Under the pieces are notes generated by a model. It was not told where the DNA came from. It worked only from the letters and a program-made list of their open reading frames with translations, and did not search any database. A program made the position numbers and the translations under genes. A stretch of DNA of 64,000 bases. Source: Cryptomeria japonica. Its lineage: Eukaryota; Streptophyta; Pinopsida; Cupressales; Cupressaceae. This document shows, in pieces, positions 34,655 to 44,622 of the stretch. The stretch spans positions 25,555,406 through 25,619,405 of the forward strand of contig NC_081409.1 of assembly GCF_030272615.1 (NCBI RefSeq), read 5' to 3'. Positions within the stretch are counted from its first letter, which is position 1, and each line of letters begins with the position of its first letter.

Positions 34655-34915
34655 GATATTTTCGCGTCTGTGTGCTTTCGGATCGTGTTTTTGGTTTTCT
34701 GTCGGGTCTGTGACATCTGGAATCGCATCTGGGCCCTTGATAGTATTTTTTTTTTTTTGTAGATTCCGGGAAACGCATCTGTGAAGTCTTCAGGCATGTC
34801 TGTGTCCAGGAGCTGCGTCTATGTTCTAGAACCACGTCTGTGTCGGATCTAAGCGCGTCTGTGAAGTTATATAGTGTTTGTGTTTCTGATAACCGCGTCT
34901 GTGTGTGGTTGTTAC
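34655..34915 (+). repeat. CGCGTCTGTG motif array in the leader of element D
   Basis: About ten copies of CGCGTCTGTG or one-step variants (CGCATCTGTG, CACGTCTGTG, TGCGTCTATG) are spaced about 20-35 bp. Perfect or near-perfect copies are near 34663, 34852 and 34894. The same motif fills the PMD intron further on, in the opposite orientation relative to the element. Confidence 0.8.
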
Positions 34916-35037
34916 ATTTTGGGTTTCTTTGATTTGGTTTTTCATCATTCAGATTTTCAGATCTCATTTATTTTGAGCTAACATCTTCAGATCTAGCTAA
35001 CGAAATTGGTGCAGCTTGTCTTGAAAGCAAAATCATT

Positions 35038-36899
35038 TTGTTGACTTATATGTACATGGACAAAGCAGATATTTCGTTCCTCATCATGACTCTATACCAA
35101 GTGGTCCATATACGCAGCATCATTATAGACCTCCCCCATATGAACATGTGTATGATCAATACCATCCATATATGCAACATGCTCCTCCACCCAGTGGTTC
35201 GGGCATGGGGTATGGTCCAAGAAGTTGATCTCCACCTAAGAACAATTTGGAGCAGAAAATCAAGGACTTACAAAAGAAAATGGAGGACATAAATACACCA
35301 AAGCCAACTTACACAATGAGAGACATATGTCCATATCCATTTGACAAAAGCATTCCAATGCCTCCATTTCCTACACACTTTGTGACACCTAATTTTGATA
35401 AGTACAGAGGAAAAGGAGATCCTAAGGCACGCATAAGATAGTTTTTCACAACTTGAATTGAGGTAGGAGCAAAAGAGACATATTTGATGAGATCATTCCC
35501 ACAAAGCTTAGGAGATCAAGCTATGGAATGGTTCTCCCAACTTCCACCTGGAATTAAGTCATGGGGTGACTTAGCAGAGGCATTTATCCAACATTTCTCA
35601 TACAACATAGAGACAAACATATCAGTCACTACCTTGTGCAACACCAAGCAAAAGGATGGAGAGTCTTTTTCATCATTTTTACAAAGATGGAGGAATCTAG
35701 CCAGTAGATGCTCTTGTGAAATTCCACAAAAACAAATGGTAGAGATGTTCACCCAAAATGTTAACAAAGACATTGGTTATGATCTAAGAAAAGCTTGTTT
35801 GTCCATCTTCAAGGATGTCATTGAAAAAGGCTTAGCAACAGAGAAGGTCCTAATTGAACAAGGAATCATTAAGATATTCAAAGAAAACAAAGATGACTTT
35901 AAAGGAAAAGATAAGCCAAGATTTTGGAATAAAAACAAGAACACAGTCAATGATGGTGTTGTGGATGCCAATACGATACGACCAAAAATCATTTTTTCTG
36001 GATCAAGTTCTACAAACAATCAAGTGAATACTCAAACAACTTCCAAATCACGAAGGAAGTACACCCCATTGGGAGAACCACTTGAATCAGTTTTCAAAAA
36101 GCTAGTGGCAAATAAGATAATCACAATTCCAGATTTTCCTCCATATGAGCCAAAGGTTAAACCAAATTGGTGGAATGATGATGAGTATTGTGAATTTCAT
36201 AAGAGCAAAGGACATAAAACAGGAAATTGCCATCGGCTGAAGAACATCATACAAGATCTCATTGATAGAGGTGACATTGAGATTGAAGGGCACTCATCCA
36301 ATCAAGAACATGAGATGTTTAAGGAACCATTCCCAAAACATGACAAGGGAAAAGCTAAAGCCATAGATGACCAAACCAATTATACCAGAGCATCTTATAA
36401 GTATGATTCAACTATCAATCACATTTCGATGGACAATTATGTCTCTACCATTATCATCAAGGACAAAACGCCTAAGAATTCTACCCATAGACACAAGATT
36501 GTTCTAAAAGGCATTGGATCTTCTTCTGAACCTACCTCTGAATGTAATGTTACGACTCATCGAGGTAAATTCACTTTGTAAGGTGCTCCCACTAAAAACA
36601 CCGCTTCTTCATCAACCAATCCTGAGTATGACCTTGTAGAACAGTTAGGGAAGACACCCACACTCATCTCCATCCTTGAGCTCTTACGCATATCCCCTAC
36701 ACATAAAGCCATTCTTGACAAAATCTTGAGAGACACTACTATCCCCACTGATTTGAACGTGGACCAGTTTCAAGCCATGGTGGGATATCTTTCCATTCCA
36801 CACTCCCTTACATTCATAGAAGCTGACGACACCTCTGTAACCCAACCACATAATGCACCTTTACACATTGAAGCCTTCCTACACAAACATCGAATAAAA
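35038..36899 (+). pseudogene. gag remnant of element D, N-terminus deleted
   Basis: The leader joins directly to the middle of gag (HGQSRYFVPHHDSIPSGPY in the gag frame). The coding sequence then has stops near 35228, 35439 and 35453. It is open from 35484 through the capsid-like segment (GDQAMEWFSQLPPGIKSWGD, then FLQRWRNLASRC) and a variant zinc knuckle, CEFHKSKGHKTGNC, of pattern C-x2-H-x4-H-x4-C. This is the retrotransposon gag family that builds the particle. A TAA at 36579-36581 replaces a Gln codon seen in B and C. The final segment (LISILELLRISPTHKAILDK to HKHRIK) ends at the TGA shared by B, C and D. Confidence 0.85.
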
Positions 36900-36902
36900 T
36901 GA

Positions 36903-37350
36903 GTCTTGATAGATGGAGGAGCTGGTCTTAACATGTGTACATTGAGCACTATTAAACAATTGGGATATTCTGATAAAGCTGTGAATTCTACAAACAAAAT
37001 TACCATAAAGGCATATGATGACGAAGAGCGCTCATCCAAGGGCACAGTCACCTTGCCTCTCAGAGTTGGGCCAATTACAAAGGATGTGGTTTGTCAAGTC
37101 CTTGATCTAGAGCTCACATACAACATATTGCTAGGACGTCCATGGATTCATGAGATGAACGTAGTACCATCTACATATCATCGATTTATCAAGTTTCCAC
37201 ACAATGGAGTTGAAGTGACCGTCAAAGTTGACCCAAATCCATTCATTTATTGCAATAATCTACGACCTAGATCAGAAATAACAATTCTAGCCAATCGAGA
37301 GGCTATTCCTTCATCGGCATATGTGGATCCAGAATCCTTGAAAGCTTCTA
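36903..37350 (+). pseudogene. Retropepsin-like protease of element D
   Basis: It follows TGA at 36900-36902 without a gap in frame. It contains VLIDGGAGLNMC (active-site loop in the DGGAG variant), LPLRVGPITKDVVCQVLD and NILLGRPWIHEMNVV, the typical order for a Ty3/gypsy aspartic protease. It is the only one of the three protease copies without an internal stop. It has no ATG in a plausible place, so it could be made only by readthrough of the TGA or reinitiation. Confidence 0.78.
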
Positions 37351-38458
37351 CATCAAAACAAACAGAGTTCAAAGAAAAGTTCAAGTTTAAAGACATTGGA
37401 TGTGGTGAGTATATCTTTCATGTTGATCAACTCCCACTATCTCCTAAGGTATTCAGTCAACATGAACAATCTATAAACAATTTGCAAGGAATTGGGTGTG
37501 AATCGCCTAGTGTTGTGGCTACTAAGTCTGAATGCAAATCTCCTCTACTGGTGCAAGCACCTCTTGATATCAATAGTCCTAAGAGTGGTTCCAAGAAAGA
37601 ATCTATTGAGTGTATCACCAACCCTCTTGAGAACTCACATAGCTTTACCATTTCATCCACTCCTTCCATTTCCACTCCACTTCCAGACTTGGATCAACAA
37701 GAATTACAAAAGACCTTACTCATTAGGGATAAAAAATCAAGCTTTGAAAAGAAAAATCTAAAAGTCAAAAATAAAGAAAAGTCCTTCAATCCAAATCAAA
37801 ATAAAAAGCTATATTGGACTTTGCAAAAATCAAAGTCAAGGATAAAATTCCTATGAAGAAAAAAGAGCAAGAGATGATCTCCCCTAATATCAAAAAAACT
37901 GGGGGCAAAAGTTCTAAAATTTCAAGCCAAAAAGCATACTTGTTGATCCTAAGTCTCCATCATGCTATCCTACTTTCACTTCTTTTCACAATCATAAGCC
38001 TTCATAACTCATCCACTTGTTCCACACATCCTTTCCCTTCTAGTGATACATCATGGACCTTTAATGGAGCTTCCTCAAAGGAATTTGTTATCATGGGTGC
38101 CCAAACTTCTTCAGGTGACACGCATATGGGCCTACGTAGTCCACACACTAGTAATTTTATCTCAGTCCCTTCATCAAGGAAGACAGTCACTCGAGTAACA
38201 TATCATTCAGTCAAGGAACAGTGCAACTACAATCATAAGGTAAAGCCTCGCACATTTAAGGTAGGTGACTTAGTTCTCAGAGATAATCCTAAAAAACAGC
38301 AAGACAGAGAGAGGAAGGGCAAGTTCGAGCTGAACTAGCTTGGTCCTTACATCATCACAACAACATATGGATCTGGTGCATATCAGCTCTCAACCACAGA
38401 GAGTGAACCTTTGGATGATCCTATCAACAACATGCACCTTCACAGGTTTTACACATAG
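37351..38458 (+). pseudogene. Linker and integrase GPY/F tail of element D
   Basis: The protease frame continues through CGEYIFHVDQLPLSPKVF and Ser/Lys-rich sequence to a frameshift near 37805. The other frame then reads KAYLLILSLHHAILLSLLF, DTSWTFNGASSKEFV, and the tail NHKVKPRTFKVGDLVLRDNP, KGKFELN-stop, LGPYIITTTYGSGAYQL and HLHRFYT before TAG (38456-38458). The stop before LGPY is private to D (Trp codon in A, B and C). Reverse transcriptase, RNase H and the integrase core are missing, as in B and C. Confidence 0.75.
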
Positions 38459-40155
38459 CTCTTCAGAGTATCCCAATTCAAAAATACAAAAAAAATCATA
38501 AAACATAAAAATCGTTACTTGGTGAAAACCTGGCAAATAGGCGCCTTGTGACAACAAAAAAAATCAAAAAATTCAAAAAAGTAAAGAAAAAACATTTCGT
38601 CCAATGGTGAAAACCACTTTGGTGGCACCCTGGGCAAGTACCATGGTGAAAAACTGGGTCACCAGCGCCATGCGTAGAGACATTGCTCCTCCCTCCTTCA
38701 GGATTCCATCTCATCCTTTCACTTTGCACACACTCACAGCCTATCTATCCATAATAAACTTTACACATTCCCATCATGGCTTGTTATTGATCTACCTAAG
38801 ATTGGTTAGCCATTCATAATAAACATTCCTTTCACCCCTTTCCATTCATAATAAATTAGCTCCTATCTGTGGCTAAGGAAAATCCTACGTCTAGTCATGG
38901 GTGTGGAACTGAGAGCATCACATGTTTTTGAGGAGTACAGTTTCTTCCAATTTTCTTTAGTCTATCCACACACAATCCGCAATAAAGCAAAACTTGCCTC
39001 GTCAATCCACAATAAAGTTCTGTCTTCTTGGCAAAAAAGTATCAGTTTCAGATGAGACACAACAACAACAATGGGCTTCAACAAATCAAATCTTTCAACG
39101 GACTCAGACAACATTATGGTTATCTATCCGTTTGTGAAAGTAAACATTGTGACCACAATCAAATAGACTAATACAAGTGACAAGAGACACTAAACTTGAG
39201 GACTACAGTGGATGTTGGTGTCAAGTCTTGATTTTCTTTTGATTTTATCTTTTGTTGACATGTCTTTTAGCTTTTCCAGGACATCTCTGACTAGAGATTT
39301 TATCTCTAGGATGTCTTTGACTAGAAAGGTGAGGATGGGGTATCGTCACCTATTTTCTTTGTTGTCTATGGATTATCTCTTAGTAATGCTATGACTTGTC
39401 CAAGGATATGAGGACACTGTGAGTCTAGTGTGAACTGGGGCATTCCTTGTTTATGACTGTCTTATCTCCATGCAAACAGGTACAATGACTTTTCGGGTTG
39501 AACATATGCCTCGATTGTCATAACCTATTTTGACATAATAAAGCTCAATGATGATAACACACAAGAAGCTCTTTCACTTTCATATCTTCTGTCTTCCATC
39601 CCCCATTCTTGATCGACTTTCATCTTCCTTCCTGAATCTATGTAGCCTGCTATCACATGATTGAGTATAGTGACACGACAAAAATATTTGCATTTCATGT
39701 AGTTGCACCTACATTACCACATATAAGCATTTCATACATACATATAGATATCACAATTGCATCACATCCTGCACATAACACATGTTAGCACATTCTACAT
39801 TTTACTCATGCATTTCATCATTTGCATTATCATATTCATCTGCATTTCATACATTCACATTTGCATCATGCATAACATTTTAAAAACATAAAAGATAAAA
39901 AATATTGCATTTCATTATGTACATATTTGCATCCATATCATAATCCTCACATAGAAACATACAACATAAAACATATAGAAGCATCACATAGGTACACATG
40001 CATATAGCTGCCGCAAAGATGAATCATCTCATATATATATAATCATAAGTGTCATGATACAATGATGTCAAAATCATATGGCTACAATCACTCGAAGGTG
40101 TCTACATCATCATACAAAAATGGTACAAAACTGATACATAGGGAGCCCTCTGAGG
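38459..40155 (+). other. Non-coding spacer of element D
   Basis: Same layout as in A, B and C: A-rich start, GGTGAAAACC words (38522, 38606, 38644), five AATAAA words (38752 to about 39010), unique sequence to 39640, then CATTTGCATTTCATACAT low-complexity sequence to about 40060. No gene is seen. Confidence 0.6.
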
Positions 40156-40639
40156 CTATGATGAACTCCCTCCCTTAGAGCCGCTTGGCCTCGACAGAGT
40201 CTGAGCCCTGGAAGGACCCACCCTAGGATCATCTCTCTTGTCCCCTCTATCTGGTGGTGGTGGAGGACCCATGACCCACCACTAGATGCCTGTCTCTTGT
40301 GACTCCCTCTAGTAGTCATCGCTGTCCGCGATGGTCTACGGAAGCTCCTCGCCCGTTGCTTTGGTGGCACTACCCCATAGTATAGGTCTCGCCAATAACC
40401 TATCTCCTCCCCTACCCACAAAACATAGGCATATCCAGCCCCTGTGTCCTTTGTCGCCTGCCTCCCAGCCCTTAATGCTGTCTCAGCCTCAGTGTAGCGT
40501 TGGATAGCCTGATCTCGCTCCCGCTCAGTGTCCCTGAGCTGTCTCCTAAGTCGATCCCTCTCCCTCTCCAGCTCTTGGATCTCATCTGCCTGTCCCTGGC
40601 AGATCTCCCTTAGCTCAAATAGCTCATCCTCCTCCTCCT

Positions 40640-40800
40640 CGGCCCCCTGTATCTATGGCTCTACCTATGGCTGCCCCTGTACTGGTGGCTGTACCTGTGC
40701 CTGTACCTATGGCTGTTCCTGCCCCTATCCCTGTCCCTGCACCTATATGGGACCCTGTGCTATTGGCACCTATAATGGCAACCCACCGCGACCCCTCACC
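40640..40800 (-). repeat. GTGTGC-type simple repeat in PMD exon 2 of element D
   Basis: On the gene strand, variants of GGTACAGGCACAGG and GGGACAGGGATAGG alternate and would encode a Gly/Thr/Ala/Ile run between the acidic linker and the coiled coil. Copy A lacks it at the equivalent place, so it expanded in D or its parent. Confidence 0.65.
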
Positions 40801-42115
40801 ACTTGAGCCTGTCTGTCCTCTCCACTCTCTCTCCGCAGAGCCACCCTCCTCTCTCCTACTGCACCCTACCTCCTCCGTCGGCCTGTACCCCCACCATCTC
40901 CATCATCATCCTTATCCCCTCTTCCATCTCCATCTATCAGCTCTCCTGGATCTGTCAGGCGTGGAAATGGATGCTCTACCCAATATGCAGTATACTCTGC
41001 ATCCATCCCTACATCCTCAATCTCAGGCCACATATCCCATGGCATGGGCACCATCTCTACCAGCTGCATCATGGCTTGATCATATGATAACAATGGTCCA
41101 AAGTGTGACTGGTCTTGCACTATCCGTGCATACATACCGGAACCCCGTGGTATCCGCTGGATCCTGCCAAACTGCCTGCACACCCTGTCTACCAATTGCC
41201 TCTCCAGTACATAAGGCGTCTGCCCAATCAGATATCTGCTCCTAAAAGCGTATGGCAAATCCACTGCGTCATCCTCCCACTACTCGCACTCTCGGTACGA
41301 CCTCCATATCACAATATCAATCTCATCAAGGACTTGACGCTAGTACTCCAACCTGCCAATCCGTGGCTGTGACGAAATCATATCATAAAAATGCACAAAG
41401 CTGGGTCCATGACCCCTCCCTCTGAAATGTATCAATCATGTCACTGGCAGATGCTCATATGCCCACACCTGTAGCAAAGTAAATCTGCAGCCCAATCCTA
41501 CGGATCCATGGTAAATGAATTGATGGAGCTCATAGTACAAATGTGCCAGCACGCACGGTCCCCAAGCATATCTGGTATGTTGTGTCACCAGTGTCTCTAA
41601 GGTGCTCCCCCATCCCACAACCAACCCTCGTGTCACCTTATCTGGACACAGGAACCCGCTGATCACTCCTCCTAGCACTGCTGGTAGCACCAGTCCTGTC
41701 GCTGTCATGGTGTCCCAGGTGACATGTCTTGCCCTCATCTCCAGTCCCAGATCCTGAAACACTCGTCTCAATGCCTCCCCGTCTCCATCTCAATCATAGG
41801 GAATCAACTTCCCATCAATCGGTATCCTCAGAATCATGTACACATCCTCTAAGGTGACTATCATCTCACCCATCAGCAAATGGAACATGCATGTCTCAGA
41901 GTGCCATCTCTCAGCTAAAGCAGTCAGCAATCCCATGTTCTCCTAAAACTCAAGCACATACAAAATAAATCGCAGACCCATAACCTCAATCGCGGCTCTA
42001 TCCTCAAATGTCAGCTTTGGTCATAACCTCTGAGTCGATGGGAATCTCTCCCATGACTCCAGCATAGGTAGGTACTCCTGCAGTCGAGCAAGTCAATCAT
42101 GTCAGTCATAGTGGC

Positions 42116-42360
42116 ATTCCCTGTTCATCACAAAATGTTGTTTTTTATCTTAAGTGCTTATGATACTCTATCCTAGTGACACTCACTTTTCATCATAAAG
42201 TGTTGTTGTTTATCCTAGTGGTACTCCCTGTTCATCATAAAGTGCTGCTTATATTAGTACTCCCTGTTCATCACAAAGTACTACGTGTATTTGCACTCCC
42301 TATTCATTACAAAGTGCTACTCTTATTAGTACTCCCTGTTCATCACAAAGTGCCTTGATC
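42116..42360 (-). repeat. Minisatellite in the PMD intron, element D
   Basis: About six units with core CTTTGTGATGAACAGGGAGT on the gene strand. Units are bounded by AGTAC/GTACT words that can pair. They lie just upstream of the proposed intron acceptor, as in B and C. Confidence 0.75.
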
Positions 42361-42559
42361 TATCTTATCCTAGGGCCTCTGCTTGAGTGTATCCTCTTGA
42401 GTAGTTTCCTAATTGGCAACGTATGTTCTATCACAAAATTGTCAATCCTAGCTCTATCTGCTATCATAGTCTTCCCTGGAGGACTTGCTTGAGTGTATCC
42501 TCTCAACAGCTTATCCAATTGATAGCGTATGTTCATCACAGAACTGTTGATTTGCCTTA

Positions 42560-42850
42560 GAAGACATAAATGCACATTTTTGACACAAACGTGCCTTCAT
42601 GACATAAACGCGCTTACATACTGCATAAAAGCGTCTGCTCTGCACAGACGCGCCTGAAATACATAGACGTGCCTATGCTCTGCATAGACGTTCCCACACT
42701 ACACAAACATGCCTACACAATGCAGACGCGCTCGCATTTTGCACAGACGCTTTTTCCAGCACAGACGCACCTGACACAAACACAGACGTGCGTAGCCAAC
42801 CTAGACGCACCTAGCACCAACGCAGACATGCCTCAACATTTTTTGACATT
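42560..42850 (-). repeat. CGCGTCTGTG motif array in the PMD intron, element D
   Basis: About eleven copies, seen on the plus strand as CACAGACGCG/CATAGACGTG/CACAAACATG, spaced about 20-30 bp. On the gene strand they read CGCGTCTGTG, the same strand sense as the leader array has relative to the element's own transcript. Confidence 0.8.
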
Positions 42851-43096
42851 ACCTAAACGCGCATTTATTTCTCTAACTGACATGCATTTATGACAACATT
42901 TATTACAACAAAGTACAAGGAGGTTTTGCGGTACTTACCGGCTCTCCTGCATCTGTTGGCCTCGGAAATTGGTGAACGCGATCGAATCTATGCACCAATG
43001 CCATCACTACTGACTGCTGCTGCTCTATTCTCTCTCTGCACTCTGATCTCTTAGATGTGTAGATAACAATGAGGATGTTTTCTCCTCGTGGTCTAT

Positions 43097-43103
43097 TTTA
43101 TAG
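43097..43103 (-). promoter_or_regulatory. TATA box of the antisense PMD gene, element D
   Basis: TATAAAA on the minus strand, inside the palindrome GTCTATAAAATAGAC, 93-99 bp before the exon 1 ATG. It is the best consensus of the four copies. Confidence 0.65.
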
Positions 43104-43206
43104 ACTACCCTAGCCCTATCCCTCGTTTGCCGAGTCAGTCTTCATTATCCCATGACTCTGTCACTCTATCCTATTCGGTCAGTCCATTCTAGCCTTTCTT
43201 TTTTAT

Positions 43207-43263
43207 CGAGAGATTGTCTGCGATCTTTCCAGACATTTTCATCCAATCTCTCGAGGGGGCATA
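43207..43263 (+). promoter_or_regulatory. Hairpin plus second purine tract, element D
   Basis: CGAGAGATTG (43207-43216) is the exact reverse complement of CAATCTCTCG (43244-43253). An inner TGTCTG/CAGACA can also pair. The purine run GAGGGGGCATA follows. The true polypurine tract lies about 90 bp further on, next to the LTR. Confidence 0.68.
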
Positions 43264-43353
43264 TCATCCCCATCTTGGGGCAACTTTGTATCAGTTCATA
43301 TTATCTTCTTTGAAACAATGTGACAAGTTGCATTGTCTCAAAGAGGGGCAAAA

Positions 43354-44136
43354 TGTAGACACCTAAAATTGTCCAATCTAATTAAATAAATATTTTATTT
43401 ATTTAATTATTTTAACCCAATTCTTCTATTAATTAAATAAATCCTTATTTATTTAATTAATTCATTTATCCTCTTCTAGCCTTATTTCTCATTTAAATAA
43501 ATACATTTATTTATTTAAATTACCCTTTTTCCTAAACTAGATAAATATCTTATTTATTTAATTGATCCCACTTTTTCTATTAATTAAATGAATCTTTATT
43601 TATTTAATTAATTCATTAGCCTTTTCTACCCATAACACATGTCATTCATCTCTTAATTCATAGACTACCTACCCTCTCATTATTTTCTTATTTTCTTTAC
43701 CTACCCTCTAATCATAGCCAACCATTTATCTTTTACAACTCTCAATCTTATCCCTCCATTTCTTATAGTGTCTTCTATATAAGAGGATACTTCCTTCATT
43801 ATCAACCCTAATCAATCTATGCATCCTGATCGATTGACTACACTCTTTCATATGCGATCAAGCCTACTTGCAACCACACTTCCGTTCTTTGTTGAGCTCT
43901 TGTGCACATAAAATCTGAGAGCAAATATATCAAGCATGATCAATGGAGATAGGAAGAATGGAGATCCAAACCCTATTGGACATGTGATTGTATAATCTTT
44001 GTGATTTCATTTGATTTGCATTGTCTTACGTAATCTTCATATGTTATGGTGGATCTTTGTTGTTGTTAGGCTAGGGTTTTGTGGTTGAATTCATTTGGTC
44101 TTTCAATATTGTTGTTATCCATTTTCACCATATACA
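43354..44136 (+). repeat. 3' LTR of element D
   Basis: 783 bp from TGTAGACACC to CACCATATACA, the same length as the 5' LTR. TATA box TATATAAG at 43776-43783. GAAAT at 44137-44141 completes the target duplication. Confidence 0.92.
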
Positions 44137-44141
44137 GAAAT

Positions 44142-44622
44142 AATTCATTGTGATGTCAATATATAGACATTAAGATTTCATGTTGGCCCAAAGAAATCAT
44201 AACACAATTTCCTAAGTGCAATGTATCTGGTCAAGTGATCATAACTCGTCACAAACATACTGCCAAAATTTGTTGGTGGGATAACGCATCATGATTTGTG
44301 GTAACTCATCACAAAATCAATGAATACCGGTTGGAACAATCAATACTGGTTAGAGTTAAATATATGAACTGTTATCCTTGAATCTCCTGATATAATCTCG
44401 ACTTGATCTTCATCTTGATGTCGATTAATGTGTATCCAGTGGTTGTCTTCTACACATATACCGATTGTCACAAAGTACCAGTTAGAGATAAACCTCTAGC
44501 ATACTAGTTGTAGTATAAACAACTTGAACTTATACCAGTAGAAAATATAAATATATGTGTGTTTATGTGTTTCATCAATGCCAACATGTGATGAATTCAC
44601 TACAATCATCATCAAGCCAACA
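44142..44622 (-). repeat. 3' LTR of Copia/SIRE-like element G, proximal part
   Basis: On the minus strand it starts TGTTGGCTTGATGATG directly after the purine tract AAAGGGGGAGAT (44623-44634), the classic junction between polypurine tract and LTR in SIRE-type Copia elements. ACCGGT-like words are frequent. It continues at 33768 on the other side of element D. Confidence 0.82.

Larger units (their letters stand above)
40156..43004 (-). pseudogene. Antisense PMD gene of element D, most complete copy
   Basis: Exon 1 (42939-43004) encodes 22 residues starting MALVHRFDRV and meets a GTAAGT donor. The intron (42078-42938) ends GACTTGCTCGACTGCAG. Exon 2 (40156-42077) is in the same phase. PMD hallmarks in order: AERWHSETCMFHL (about 41900), VTLEDVYMILRIPIDG (about 41825-41880), RYAWGPCVLAHLYYELHQF (about 41520-41575), LLQVWAYEHLPVT (about 41440-41490), RYLIGQTPYVLERQLVDRVC and RQFGRIQRIPRG. 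Next come an Asp/Gly-rich linker, a coiled coil (about 40500-40620) and a Pro/Ser tail. Plant mobile domain proteins are nuclear; element-borne ones have unknown roles. Several in-frame stops remain, including the TGA common to all four copies, so this copy is probably not translated in full. Confidence 0.78.
33769..44136 (+). mobile_element. T1 element D, full length with exact target duplication
   Basis: Both LTRs are 783 bp and differ by roughly nineteen substitutions by eye. The 5 bp GAAAT occurs on both sides (33764-33768 and 44137-44141). Order: 5' LTR, primer-binding site, CGCGTCTGTG array, gag remnant without its N-terminus, protease, linker with integrase tail, spacer, antisense PMD gene, hairpin, polypurine tract (43340-43353), 3' LTR. 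The leader and gag start present in E are deleted here. It sits in the 3' LTR of element G. Confidence 0.93.

Noticed and set aside
37858-38110. DTSWTFNGASS in the linker, resembling the first strand of an RNase H domain
   Set aside because: The similarity is a few residues, the next RNase H strands and acidic residues are absent, and all copies run on into Ser/Thr-rich sequence and the integrase tail.
40655-41245. Long plus-strand open frame with Val/Pro/Ala repeats
   Set aside because: It is the reverse strand of PMD exon 2 and its simple repeat; the minus strand carries the recognisable domain.
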